In this document: positions 8,641 through 16,622 of the stretch, in pieces | Numbering within the stretch: the stretch's first letter is position 1 | Layout: every line of letters starts with the position of its first letter | Source of the DNA: JAKAWQ01 sp963840545 | Lineage (GTDB): Bacteria; Pseudomonadota; Alphaproteobacteria; Acetobacterales; Acetobacteraceae | NCBI GenBank assembly: GCA_963840545.1 | Contig: CAWIZE010000002.1 | Coordinates: forward strand, 1,364,001-1,428,000 | Reading direction: 5' to 3' | Length of the DNA stretch: 64,000 nucleotides | The notes under the pieces: generated by a model | What the model was told of the DNA's origin: nothing | What the model saw: only the letters and a program-made list of their open reading frames with translations | The model's database searches: none | Made by a program: the position numbers and the translations under genes

Positions 8641-9035
8641 GGGGCGTTATGTCGGAGGGGCGGGGGGCGCCGGGGTGGTCATCGGGGGTGGGGTTGCGCG
8701 CGTCAAGCGCAATTGGCGGAAGCGCCCCGCGTTGCAAATTTCGCCTGGCGCCTGGCGCCGGTCGATCAGGACGATCGGAGAGGCGGCGTGCCGTTTGCGG
8801 TGAACACCCTCATCAGCGCTGATCCGTCGCCCGCGGAGCGCCGCGCCCCGATCGTCGGCGCCGGGAAGAGCGGCAAGCCGGAATCCGCCGCCCGCTTCAC
8901 CTTCGCGAACGTCGAGGCGGCGTGGCGACCGCTCCGGCAACCAAAAGGAAACGGGCCGCCGGTCGCGGGCGCTCCCGCGCAAACGCCTCCTCCACTCGGA
9001 GCCCCGATGTGCCGGCCGGGCGTGACGAAGCCGGG
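8641..9035. other. Non-coding interval, nothing recognised
   Basis: About 395 bp between the multicopper oxidase stop and the membrane-protein start. Open frames exist on both strands because of the high GC content, but their translations are Arg/Pro/Ala-rich with no recognisable family. I see no hairpin-T-run terminator, tRNA or strong promoter. Confidence 0.5.
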
Positions 9036-10529
9036 TTACCCGGCGGCGTCCGGCGGGAGGGTGGGCATCGGGATGCCTTCGTAGTCGACAACGGTCATCA
9101 TGCCCGCGGCGAGGTGCCAGAGGTTGTGGCAATGGAAGGCCCAGCGGCCGGGATTGTCCGCCTCGAAGGCGATGGTCACGGTTTTGAGCGGCGGGACGAG
9201 CACGGTGTCGCGCACGGCGCCCGGGAAGCGTTGGGCGTCGATGCCGACGACCTGGAAACGATGGCCGTGCAGGTGCATCGGATGCGACATCATCGTTTCG
9301 TTGCGCATGACCAGCTCGACGCGCTTTCCTGCCGTGACCATGATCGGCGTGATCCGGGGATAGACCTGCTCGTCCATCATCCAGACATAGGCCGCCATGT
9401 CGCCGGTGAGGGGGACGTCGCGCGTGATGTCGGCGCGCCGGGGTGAGAGCGGCTCGGCGGAGATGAGGGCGCGCTCGAGGGCGAGGTCGAGCGCGGCAGA
9501 GGGCCGGCTCGCGAGCAGCGGGACGCGCGCGATGGGCGCGCCTGCGGTTGCCAGCACGATGCCGCTGCGGTCCGCCTTGCCTTCGACCTGGGCCAGAATG
9601 GGATAGGCGCCCGGGCCGGGCGGGAGATCGATGAGGATGTCCGCGCGCTGCGCGATCGCGAGCGGGATCGTTGCGCCGATCGCCATCGGCCGGATGCTCG
9701 TGCCGTCGACGGCGATGAGCGTGCCGCGCAAGGCGCCGAGCCCGATCCAGTAGTTGGTCGCGGCGCTGGCGTTGATCAGGCGGAGGCGGATTTTTCCGCC
9801 CGCGTCGACCCGGATCACGGCGGGGTCGGCGAGGGTGCGGTCGTTGGCGAGGAAGGCGTCGTAATCGACATCGTTGAGATCGGGTTTTGCGCCCGGGGCG
9901 TTCATGCCGGGCATGCCCGAGCCGGACGTCATCGCGGCCGGGGCCCCCCCGTTCTTGGCCGCCCCGTTCTTCGCGGCCGGATTGCCCTTGAGCCCGGCCA
10001 GGATGTCGTCGGGATTTTCGAACGTGAAGTCGTGCAGCATCACCACGACTTCCTGGATGCCGGCGGAAGGCGCGCCGGCGTCGCCGATGATGAGGGGTGC
10101 CGAGAGCAGCTCCTGCTCCTGCAGCCCGACATGCGAATGCATCCAGAACGTGCCGGCGAAATCGAGCTTGAAATCGTAGCCCTGCGCGGCGCCGGCGGGG
10201 ATCGGCGGGGCGGCGAGATAGGGCACGCCGTCCTGGCGGTAGGGCGGCGTGAGGCCGTGCCAGTGAATGAGAGAAATGCGGTCGAGGCGATTGCGGACCT
10301 CGACGCGGAAGGGCTGCGCGACATCGATCGCGAGGCCGGGGGTCCCGTCCGGCTGGAGGATGCCGAGCACGGAGGCGGGCTTGCCGTTCACCTCGATGAT
10401 GCGGGTATCGAGGCTGAGCGTGACGGGCGAAGCGGCGAAGGCGGAAGGCGGAGCAAGCGAGCCCGCGGCGACGGCGGCGGATTTGAGGAAGCTGCGGCGA
10501 TCCACGGCGCCCCTCCAGGTTCGGGTCAC
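9036..10529 (-). CDS. Exported multicopper oxidase (CueO/laccase-like)
   Basis: A 497-aa copper oxidase. The N terminus carries a twin-arginine type signal (DRRSFLKSAAVAAG ... AFA). The four copper-ligand blocks are intact: HWHG near residue 88, WMHSH near 128, HPMHLHGH near 412 and HCHNLWHLAAGMM near 464. The last holds the T1 Cys, its His and an axial Met. A short Met-rich insertion (SGMPGMN) near residue 205 recalls the substrate-copper region of cuprous oxidases. It follows the LVIVD protein and a CxxC miniprotein on the same strand. Likely role: periplasmic oxidation of Cu(I) or phenolics; which one cannot be decided here. Confidence 0.92.
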   Translation of the reverse strand: MTRTWRGAVDRRSFLKSAAVAAGSLAPPSAFAASPVTLSLDTRIIEVNGKPASVLGILQPDGTPGLAIDVAQPFRVEVRNRLDRISLIHWHGLTPPYRQDGVPYLAAPPIPAGAAQGYDFKLDFAGTFWMHSHVGLQEQELLSAPLIIGDAGAPSAGIQEVVVMLHDFTFENPDDILAGLKGNPAAKNGAAKNGGAPAAMTSGSGMPGMNAPGAKPDLNDVDYDAFLANDRTLADPAVIRVDAGGKIRLRLINASAATNYWIGLGALRGTLIAVDGTSIRPMAIGATIPLAIAQRADILIDLPPGPGAYPILAQVEGKADRSGIVLATAGAPIARVPLLASRPSAALDLALERALISAEPLSPRRADITRDVPLTGDMAAYVWMMDEQVYPRITPIMVTAGKRVELVMRNETMMSHPMHLHGHRFQVVGIDAQRFPGAVRDTVLVPPLKTVTIAFEADNPGRWAFHCHNLWHLAAGMMTVVDYEGIPMPTLPPDAAG

Positions 10530-10601
10530 GATGGCGGGCGTCCGCGAGAGGAACCGCCGCCCCAGCGCGCGCCGAATATTACGGCCACCCCCGGGAAGAT
10601 G

Positions 10602-10847
10602 TCACGCGTCGGGCGCGCAGGAGAAGAAGTGCCGAGCACGGTGGGAAGCCGCGGCGGCGTCGCGGCAGCGGAGCAGGCGCTCATAGTGGCGGAATTCGAT
10701 CGCGCCGCCGGCGTGGCCGGCGAAGATCTCCCAGGCTTCGCGCGGGACGCGCTCGCCGGGCAGCGCCGCCTCGATCGCGCGGGCGCGGGCGAGAAGTGCC
10801 ACGGAGGGCCGGCCGGCGGCAAGCGAGGAGAGGCAGGCTTCGCACAT
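10602..10847 (-). CDS. Small CxxC protein, unknown function
   Basis: An 81-aa open frame between two co-oriented genes. It starts MCEACLSSLAAGRPS and ends ARHFFSCAPDA, so a CxxC pair sits at the extreme N terminus and one further Cys (LLRCRDAA) lies in the middle. The preceding gene stops 18 bases before this ATG; a TTG start immediately after that stop is also possible. No family recognised. The CxxC next to a copper oxidase could bind metal, but this is speculation. Confidence 0.45.
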   Translation of the reverse strand: MCEACLSSLAAGRPSVALLARARAIEAALPGERVPREAWEIFAGHAGGAIEFRHYERLLRCRDAAAASHRARHFFSCAPDA

Positions 10848-10865
10848 CGGGATCAGCCCCGGCAA

Positions 10866-12044
10866 TCAACCGGTGTATTCGAGGATGTGCATGCCCGCGC
10901 CCCAGCGATCGATGAGGTAGAGGAGGCCGCGCTCGTCCATGCCGATATCGTTCGACTGGATCGCCGCCTGGCCGGGGGGGCAGGCAGGGACATAATAGCC
11001 GACCTCGCGCGGGCGGAGCGGGTCGGCGACGTTGACGGCGCGCAGCCCGGCATTGAAGTAGGTCAGGAAGACGATGTTCGCGAGATGGCCGTCGGCGGGA
11101 ATGGTCTCGAGGATGTTGTGGGCGCCGAAGCGGCCGCCGCGATGGAAATATTTCTCGCGGTCGGGGAAGAAGGTGGCGATCGGCAGCGGGTTCGCCTCGT
11201 CGCGGATGTCGAGGATCCACATGAACTGGCTGTCCCAGTAATTCTGCTTGGCGCGCGCCTCGTCGGTGACGACGAGGTAGGGGCGGTCGCCGATCGGCCA
11301 GGCGGTGTGGGTCGAGCCGACGAAGGGCGGCGACCATCTGACATGGCCGACGAGGTGCATGTCCGCGAGATCCGTGCAGTCGATGACGGCGACGCCGCCG
11401 CCCCAGAAGGCGGCGAACATGCGGTTGCCGCGGATCATCGGCGGGCCGTGCAGCGTGCATTCGGTCTCGGCGGGATGGGGGTCGTTGCCGGCGCCCTCGC
11501 CCTCCGCCTTCTGCCAGGGCAGGCCCCAGATGCTGACGATCTCGGGCCTGAGCGGATCGGAGATGTCCATCGTCCAGATGACGCGGCGGTTCCAGCCCGG
11601 CGCATCGTTGGGGAAGAACGCGAGCTTTTTTCCATTATCGACGCCGAAGCGGTGCGGGCCGCTGCCCGGCATGTCGTAGAAGCCGACCTCGCGCGGCTCG
11701 TCGGGGATGGAGATGTCGAAGATGTAGAACCCGGCCCGCGAATTCCGCTCGCCGGCGAGGCGCCCAGGGATTCGTTCCGCATTGACGTAGAGGAAGTCGC
11801 CGTCAACGGCGCGGAGCTTGTGCATGTGGATGCCGGGCGGGGCGCGGAACTCGAAGACCTTCTTCGGTGCGCGCGGATCGCGCACGTCATGGACGGTGAA
11901 GCCTTCGGCGCCGTCGAAGGAGGAGCCGCCGACGGCGCCGACATAGGCGTGGCCGCGGCGGATCTCGACCAGGCTGCCGCCACCGAAGGCGGCGGTCCGG
12001 TCATGGCCGATCAGGCGAAAGTTCCAGGCTTCCTCGGCGGACAT
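10866..12044 (-). CDS. LVIVD-repeat beta-propeller protein
   Basis: A 392-aa protein made of repeated blade-like units, each with an hydrophobic-D-hydrophobic-DP turn: FTVHDVRDPRAPKKVFEF, FYIFDISIPDEPREVGFYD, IWTMDISDPLRPEIVSIW, MWILDIRDEANPLPIATF and LRAVNVADPLRPREVGYY. This is the LVIVD family. No signal peptide is visible, in contrast to the neighbouring oxidase. The conserved His residues (IHMHKLRA, GSTHTAWPIGD, GAHNILET) might bind metal. It is the first gene of a three-gene minus-strand set ending in the multicopper oxidase. Function is undescribed. Confidence 0.75.
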   Translation of the reverse strand: MSAEEAWNFRLIGHDRTAAFGGGSLVEIRRGHAYVGAVGGSSFDGAEGFTVHDVRDPRAPKKVFEFRAPPGIHMHKLRAVDGDFLYVNAERIPGRLAGERNSRAGFYIFDISIPDEPREVGFYDMPGSGPHRFGVDNGKKLAFFPNDAPGWNRRVIWTMDISDPLRPEIVSIWGLPWQKAEGEGAGNDPHPAETECTLHGPPMIRGNRMFAAFWGGGVAVIDCTDLADMHLVGHVRWSPPFVGSTHTAWPIGDRPYLVVTDEARAKQNYWDSQFMWILDIRDEANPLPIATFFPDREKYFHRGGRFGAHNILETIPADGHLANIVFLTYFNAGLRAVNVADPLRPREVGYYVPACPPGQAAIQSNDIGMDERGLLYLIDRWGAGMHILEYTG

Positions 12045-12157
12045 TTTTCCTCCAGACGGTGTTCCGTTGGGGTTCCCCTCGCTCGGCGCGCGGTCCGACC
12101 GGGAGAGTGCCGGGCGCGGGCGCCGGGCTCAAGCGGAGGGTCCCAGGGGAAATCGTC

Positions 12158-12886
12158 ATGCCGGGAATGGGCGAATGGGTGGTGCACGAGGTCGATCCTG
12201 CGCTCGAGGTCGTGGTGGAGCGCGAGCTGCCCACGCTCGGCGCAGCGCTCGAGGACGAGATCGAGGCTCTGTGGGCCGCAGCGCAGGCACGGCTCGGCGG
12301 CGCCTTGTTCAACGGACGGGTGTTCAGCGCCGATCGCATCATGCGCGGCCGCGTCGCGGGGCATTTCACGGAATTCCGCCGCATCGTCGCCCAGGTGGCG
12401 CGGCCGGCGTTGTTCGGCGCGCTCGGGCTGCGGCCGCTCGCGGTGAACGGGGTGGTGCGGCTCGAGGACGGCATCCTGATCGGGCGGCGGAGCCTCAGGA
12501 CGGCGTATCAGGCGGGGAAGTGGCAGCTTCCGCCGGCCGGGAGCGTCGATCCGGGGGCGGTGGATGAAGGCGGAAGGATCGACGTCGTGGCACAGCTTCT
12601 GAAGGAGCTGCGCGAGGAGGTGGGGATCACGGCGGAGCGGGCGTGGGTGGGCTCGCCGATCTGCATCGTCGAGCATCCCGGGAGCCACGTTCTCGATATC
12701 GGGATCCCCGTCTCCCTGCCGCTCGACGGAGCGGCGGCGCTCGCCCTGCATGCGCGGCTCGGGGATGGCGAATACGAGCCGGTGCGGGTGGTGGCGGAGG
12801 CGGATCTTGCCGCGGTGCTGCGCGCGCTCGGCGAGGCGGTGGTGCCGCCGGCGGCGATTTTTCTCGCCCGGCTCGGGCTGGTGTGA
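12158..12886 (+). CDS. Nudix-superfamily hydrolase-like protein
   Basis: A 242-aa protein. The Nudix-like box is near residues 125-155: an early Gly (GSVDPGAVDEGGR) and the helix LLKELREEVGI, matching the REuxEExGu core with Lys in place of Arg. The preceding strand WQLPPAGSVD is also typical. The box is longer than the canonical 23 residues, so activity may be altered. Start MPGMGEW is preceded by AGGGG at suitable spacing. Its stop overlaps the GTG of the following GNAT pseudogene (GTGA), suggesting a former operon. Confidence 0.75.
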   Translation: MPGMGEWVVHEVDPALEVVVERELPTLGAALEDEIEALWAAAQARLGGALFNGRVFSADRIMRGRVAGHFTEFRRIVAQVARPALFGALGLRPLAVNGVVRLEDGILIGRRSLRTAYQAGKWQLPPAGSVDPGAVDEGGRIDVVAQLLKELREEVGITAERAWVGSPICIVEHPGSHVLDIGIPVSLPLDGAAALALHARLGDGEYEPVRVVAEADLAAVLRALGEAVVPPAAIFLARLGLV

Positions 12887-13217
12887 GCGACGCAATTTCG
12901 ACAAGGCCCTATCGCCCGAGCGATCTCGACGCCGTGATCGACATCTTCCTGAGAGCCATCCGGGAGGTCGCGATCAGGGATTACAACCAAGCGCAAATCG
13001 ATGCCCGGGCTTACCCGAACCGCGACGGATGGCGGGCGCGGCGCCTCGGCCGGCCGACCTGGCTCGCGAACAGGCCCTGCCACGGATTTTCACCAAGGCC
13101 AGCATCACGGCGCGGCCGTTCTTCGAACCATCCGGGTTTCGCGTCATCACCGCGCAACGGGTCGAGATACCCGGGCAGACGCTGCGCAATTTCCTGATGG
13201 AAAAGCGGCTGACATAG
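12883..13217 (+). pseudogene. GNAT acetyltransferase remnant (internal deletion plus frameshift)
   Basis: Two pieces of one acetyltransferase in different frames. The first, from GTG 12883, reads STRPYRPSDLDAVIDIFLRA and continues to about RRLGRPTWLA (near 13066), the usual GNAT N-terminal part. The second, two bases out of phase, reads RIFTKASITARPFFEPSGFR and ends NFLMEKRLT, the usual C-terminal part. The central acetyl-CoA-binding motif (about 50-60 codons) is missing. The GTG overlaps the stop of the Nudix gene. It cannot make a working enzyme. Confidence 0.75.
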
Positions 13218-13441
13218 AAGCCTCTCCGGCTGGCGCGAGCCGGCGCCAGGGGGGGCGGGCGAAGAATCAGGCGAACGGGGCAAGGCAGGCAAGCGGGAAG
13301 ATGATGGCGCGGCCGGGCAGGATGTGCTAGCGGGGAAAAATGGATCGGCGGATGGAGAGCGCGCGAATTAGCCACCCGGCTGCCTGAGCAGCCGGGGTTC
13401 GGGTTTCCGCGCGGTTTTTCACTCTCCATTCGGAGCGTTCC

Positions 13442-13981
13442 ATGTCTGACGATGTATCCGCGGCCGCGCAGGCCGCGTCTTCCGTTCTCTTCGAGGTTGT
13501 GGCGGACTTTGCTCCGGGCGTGCTGCCGCGGCTGCTCCAGCCGCTGGCGCGGCGCAACCTCGTGCCCGAGAAATTCGCGGCAAGGCTCGAAGGCGGCGCG
13601 CTCGCGGTCGAGATCAGGCTCGCCGGTGTTTCCAGCGAGATGCTCGGGCTGATCGAGGGCAACCTGCGGCAGGTCGTGGGCGTGCGACGGTGCGCGAGCA
13701 TGCGTCCCCCCGAGCTCACCGCCGAGCTCGCCGCCGAGTTCACCGTCCCCGGGGACCGGCAGGCGGAAAAAAGCTCACGCCCGCGGGGCGTTCTCCGGCA
13801 GCCGGCCGGTGCGCAGCAGGTGCGCGACGACGTGCCGCACCGCTGCGAGCGAGGGCCACTCGCTCTGATCGAGCGCTCGAACCCGCGGATCGACGGCGAC
13901 GAAGCGGAAGCTCTCGCCGTGGCGCGAAAGGGTGCGGACGGCCGCGCCGGCGAAGGTTCCGGCCACGTTGACGACATATGA
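13442..13981 (+). CDS. ACT-domain-like small protein with atypical C-terminal extension
   Basis: The first ~85 residues (VLFEVVADFAPGVLPRLLQP ... LIEGNLRQVVGVRR) resemble ACT-type regulatory domains such as the acetolactate synthase small subunit. The ATG is preceded by GGAG. From about residue 95 the composition changes (Arg/Gly/Glu-rich), and this part lies antisense over a better candidate gene at 13775-13990. The native stop was therefore probably lost or shifted near 13720-13780. Treat the 179-aa product as a short ACT protein with a read-through tail. Partner and pathway are unknown. Confidence 0.55.
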   Translation: MSDDVSAAAQAASSVLFEVVADFAPGVLPRLLQPLARRNLVPEKFAARLEGGALAVEIRLAGVSSEMLGLIEGNLRQVVGVRRCASMRPPELTAELAAEFTVPGDRQAEKSSRPRGVLRQPAGAQQVRDDVPHRCERGPLALIERSNPRIDGDEAEALAVARKGADGRAGEGSGHVDDI

Positions 13982-13990
13982 CTGCATCAT
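13775..13990 (-). CDS. Conserved-looking small protein, unknown function
   Basis: A 71-aa protein starting MMQSYVVNVAGTFAGAAV, then FRFVAVDPRVRALDQSEWP and VRHVVAHLLRTGRLPENAPRA. A strong AAGGAGAA Shine-Dalgarno about 8 bases before the ATG fixes the start. Composition is that of a folded protein, unlike shadow frames. It overlaps the 3' part of the convergent ACT-like open frame by 207 bases. No family function is known to me. Confidence 0.6.
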   Translation of the reverse strand: MMQSYVVNVAGTFAGAAVRTLSRHGESFRFVAVDPRVRALDQSEWPSLAAVRHVVAHLLRTGRLPENAPRA

Positions 13991-14150
13991 GGGCGGTTCT
14001 CCTTCCTCCCCACGCGCGCCCATGCCGAGCGTCGGGCGCGCGTGCGCCCTGATGTCGGCGGCGCCGGGGCCTCGCGCAAGCCGCAGGGCCTGGCGAAATT
14101 CCCATGAAATTCAGAAGAATGGTTTATGCGTCCGTCCGGGAGGGGCTGGT

Positions 14151-14279
14151 CCAGGGGCCGGGCCCCTGGACCCCCCAAATGCGCTGCGCGGCACCAGGGG
14201 CTGGGCCCCTGGACCCCCCAGATGCGCTGCGCGGCACCAGGGGCCGGGCCCCTGGACCCCCCAAATGCGCTGCGCGGCA
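14151..14279. repeat. Three tandem 43-bp palindrome-containing repeats
   Basis: Three contiguous 43-bp units (14151-14193, 14194-14236, 14237-14279). Copies 1 and 3 are identical and copy 2 differs at two positions. Each begins with the 19-bp palindrome CCAGGGGCCGGGCCCCTGG (or its one-base variant) and ends in GCGCTGCGCGGCA. They occupy most of the otherwise gene-free 13991-14389 interval. An inverted fourth copy lies at 15670-15712. With no spacers between units this is not CRISPR; it looks like a mobile or slippage-amplified hairpin element. Confidence 0.9.
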
Positions 14280-14389
14280 CAACAAGAATAGGCGCGCAGC
14301 GCGGACGGGGCGTGGCGTTCGGACCCGTCCGCTGATAATGCAACCCCTCACGGCGAGCGGGAAAACCCTTCGCAGGGAGGTGAGGCGCG

Positions 14390-15589
14390 ATGAAGAGGAT
14401 CGTCGTCCTGGGCGGGGGATTCGCGGGATTATGGAGCGCGGTCGGCGCCGTGCGTAAGCTCGACGAGCTCGGCATCCCATCGGACCAGGTCGAGGTCGTT
14501 CTCGTCGACCGCACCGACTGGCATGCGATCCGCGTGCGCAACTACGAATTGGATCTTGCCGCCGTGCGCCTCCCCCTCGACGACGTTCTTTCGCCCGTTG
14601 GCATAAGGCGCGTGCGGGGCGAGGTCATCGATATCGATCTCGATCGGCGCCGCGTCGCCATTCACGGTTTGTCCGATCCGCTCGGCTATGATCGCCTGGT
14701 CTTCGCCCTCGGCAGCAGGCTCGAGAGGCCTCCCTTGGCCGGGCTCGCCGAGCACGCATTCGATGTCGATACCTATGAGGGCGCCGCCCGGCTTGAAGAC
14801 CACCTCGCGGCTCTGCCGGCGCGGCCCGCGTCGCCCGCTCGCAGCGCCGTGCTCGTCGTCGGCGCCGGCCTCACCGGGATCGAGGTCGCAACGGAAATGC
14901 CGGGCCGTCTTGCCGCGCTCGCCGGCGGCCGGGTGATCCTTGCCGACCGCGGGCCATGGATCGGATCCGACATGGGCGAGGAAGCGCGCCCGGTGATCGC
15001 GCAGGCGCTGGCCGCTCTCGGCATCGAAGCCCGCCCGGGCGTCGCGCTGACCGCGGTGGATGCGGAGGGCGCGCTGCTGGCTACCGGCGAGCGGATCGAG
15101 GCCGCCACGATCGTCTGGTGCGCGGGCATGCGCTCGCATCCCTTGTGCGCGCGCTTTCCGGTCTCCCGGGACCGGCTCGGCCGCTTGCCGGTCGACCAAT
15201 GTCTCAAGGTGAAGGGGCTGGATGCCGAGTTCGCCGCCGGCGACGCCGCGTGGCTGCAGCTCGATGGCATGCATTCATCCGTGATGTCCTGCCAGCACGC
15301 CCGCCCGATGGGCCGCTTCGCGGGGCACAACGTCGTTTGCGACCTGCTCGGCGAACCGATGCTGCCGCTCCGCATCGACTGGTACGTCACCGTCCTCGAC
15401 CTTGGCGCGTGGGGTGCCGTCTATACCGAAGGCTGGGACCGGCATGTGGTGCTGAGCGGCGAGAATGCGAAGCAAGTGAAGCAGACGATCAATTGCCGGC
15501 GGATTTATCCACCGCGCTCGGGCGATCGGAGAGCGATCCTCGAGGCGGCGGCGCCGTTGGTCCAGGCGCCGCCGGCGATGCGGCACTGA
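14390..15589 (+). CDS. NAD(P)/FAD-dependent oxidoreductase (NDH-2-like)
   Basis: A 399-aa pyridine nucleotide-disulfide-type flavoprotein. It has two nucleotide folds: IVVLGGGFAGLWSA at residue 4 and VLVVGAGLTGIEVATEM near 150. The second FAD contact is in the AEFAAGDAAW block near 283. The general plan matches type II NADH dehydrogenases and related quinone reductases. GGGAGGTGA lies 8-9 bases before the ATG. No membrane helix is obvious. It stands alone, flanked by inverted copies of a 43-bp repeat and followed by an intrinsic terminator. Confidence 0.85.
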   Translation: MKRIVVLGGGFAGLWSAVGAVRKLDELGIPSDQVEVVLVDRTDWHAIRVRNYELDLAAVRLPLDDVLSPVGIRRVRGEVIDIDLDRRRVAIHGLSDPLGYDRLVFALGSRLERPPLAGLAEHAFDVDTYEGAARLEDHLAALPARPASPARSAVLVVGAGLTGIEVATEMPGRLAALAGGRVILADRGPWIGSDMGEEARPVIAQALAALGIEARPGVALTAVDAEGALLATGERIEAATIVWCAGMRSHPLCARFPVSRDRLGRLPVDQCLKVKGLDAEFAAGDAAWLQLDGMHSSVMSCQHARPMGRFAGHNVVCDLLGEPMLPLRIDWYVTVLDLGAWGAVYTEGWDRHVVLSGENAKQVKQTINCRRIYPPRSGDRRAILEAAAPLVQAPPAMRH

Positions 15590-15615
15590 TCGCCCTTCCG
15601 GCCGGCAGCGACTTC

Positions 15616-15653
15616 AGCCACGGGACCCGCGGTCACAGACGTGGCTGTTTTTT
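15616..15653 (+). terminator. Intrinsic terminator after the oxidoreductase
   Basis: A stem AGCCACG (15616-15622) pairs with CGTGGCT (15640-15646), followed by G and six T (15648-15653). It lies 26 bases after the oxidoreductase stop, in the correct orientation. Confidence 0.8.
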
Positions 15654-15669
15654 GTTGGGCCGCGCATTG

Positions 15670-15712
15670 TGCCGCGCAGCGCGCTTGGGGGGTCCAGGGG
15701 CCCAGCCCCTGG
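15670..15712. repeat. Inverted fourth copy of the 43-bp repeat
   Basis: Reads as the reverse complement of the 14151-14279 unit with three mismatches over 43 bp. Together with the three direct copies it brackets the NDH-2-like gene and its terminator in inverted orientation. Confidence 0.88.
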
Positions 15713-15716
15713 CCTG

Positions 15717-15878
15717 TCAACTGCCGAGCATCCGGGGGCGGGACGCGGTGGATTTCATCCCGGCATCGTCGGCGCTGAGCCGGCGCGGCGCGCAGCAGCC
15801 GCAGCCGGCCGCGTCCGCCTCGGCCTCGACTATGGCGGGAAGCGCACGGGGCTCGACGATGGCAAGGGTGACGGACAT
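15717..15878 (-). CDS. 53-aa open frame ending in a duplicated FmdB tail
   Basis: Reads MSVTLAIVEPRALPAIVEAE and then GCGCCAPRRLSADDAGMKS to the stop. The second half is nearly identical in DNA and protein to the C terminus of the FmdB-like gene at 16958-17272. The first half is unrelated. It is most likely a chimeric duplication fragment; whether it is expressed is unknown. Confidence 0.4.
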   Translation of the reverse strand: MSVTLAIVEPRALPAIVEAEADAAGCGCCAPRRLSADDAGMKSTASRPRMLGS

Positions 15879-15983
15879 GGCGCCTCCGGTGGCGAGAATA
15901 AGCGCTATCCGAGGCGAGACGCGTATTTCGGAAAAATGCAATAGCAAATGGGGAGAAAATTGACCAAACGTGCAGCTGCGGGC

Positions 15984-16012
15984 TTGACCATCATACGGCG
16001 AAGCCGTATATA
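15984..16012 (+). promoter_or_regulatory. Promoter with overlapping operator for the BrnT/XRE operon
   Basis: A -35 TTGACC (15984-15989) and a -10 TATATA (16007-16012) are separated by exactly 17 bp. A perfect inverted repeat ATACGGC-GAA-GCCGTAT (15993-16009) fills the spacer and overlaps the -10. This is the usual layout for autorepression by the antitoxin. The start codon begins 6 bases after the -10, so the transcript should be leaderless or nearly so. Confidence 0.75.
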
Positions 16013-16017
16013 CGGCC

Positions 16018-16281
16018 GTGGATATCGAATACGACTCTGACAAGGGCGCGGCGAACCGGCGCAAGCACGGCGTCTCACTCGCCCTTGGCTTGATCGTTCT
16101 CGAAAACTGCATTGGAGAGGTTCAGGACGATCGACGTGACTATGGCGAGGTTCACATCAACGCTTTCGCCCTCGTCGAGAAACGGCTTTTCGTCTGCACC
16201 TACACGATGCGCAGTGAAACTCACCGGCTGATCTCGGTTCGTAAAGCGAACCGGCGGGAGCAACGGACATGGCTAGAGTGA
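16018..16281 (+). CDS. BrnT-family toxin (type II toxin-antitoxin)
   Basis: An 87-aa protein with the BrnT plan: an N-terminal IEYDSDKGAANRRKHGVSL, a middle with acidic and aromatic residues (DDRRDYGEVHI), then RLFVCTYTMRSETHRLISVR and KANRREQRTW. BrnT toxins are small ribonucleases of RelE-like fold. The start is GTG at 16018. The downstream antitoxin starts 13 bases before this stop, so the two are translationally coupled. The middle is more divergent than usual, so activity is not assured. Confidence 0.8.
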   Translation: MDIEYDSDKGAANRRKHGVSLALGLIVLENCIGEVQDDRRDYGEVHINAFALVEKRLFVCTYTMRSETHRLISVRKANRREQRTWLE

Positions 16282-16622
16282 AGGTCACCCGCGCAATGGC
16301 TGAGCAGGCGGTGCGTGAGACCGACTGGGCGGCGCAGGATGCGCTGACTGACGATGATATCGCGCGTGCGGTTGCCAGCGACCCGGATGCGGCGCCGATC
16401 CTGACCGATGCCGAGACGGCTGCGGCGCTGGCCCGCACGATTCGGCGCCGGCTCGGCCTCTCGCAACCTGAGTTCGCCGCCCGCTTCCATATTCCGGTCG
16501 GCACGCTGCGGGACTGGGAGCAGAACAGGAAGCAGCCCGACGCGCCAGCGCTGGCGTACCTCCGTGTGATCGCGCGGGAGCCGTCGATCGTCGCGCGAGC
16601 GCTTGAGCGTGTGGCCACATGA
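16269..16622 (+). CDS. XRE/HTH antitoxin paired with BrnT
   Basis: A 117-aa DNA-binding protein. The N-terminal segment (MAEQAVRETDWAAQDALTDD) is the toxin-neutralising type seen in BrnA-like proteins. The C-terminal half is an XRE helix-turn-helix: LARTIRRRLGLSQPEFAARF, then HIPVGTLRDWEQNRKQPD. It probably neutralises the upstream toxin and represses the operon by binding the palindrome at 15993-16009. The HTH in place of the usual BrnA ribbon-helix-helix makes the pairing a variant. Confidence 0.82.
   Translation: MARVKVTRAMAEQAVRETDWAAQDALTDDDIARAVASDPDAAPILTDAETAAALARTIRRRLGLSQPEFAARFHIPVGTLRDWEQNRKQPDAPALAYLRVIAREPSIVARALERVAT

Noticed and set aside
14151..14279. CRISPR array
   Set aside because: The three 43-bp units are contiguous with no spacers, contain strong palindromes, and no cas genes are present.
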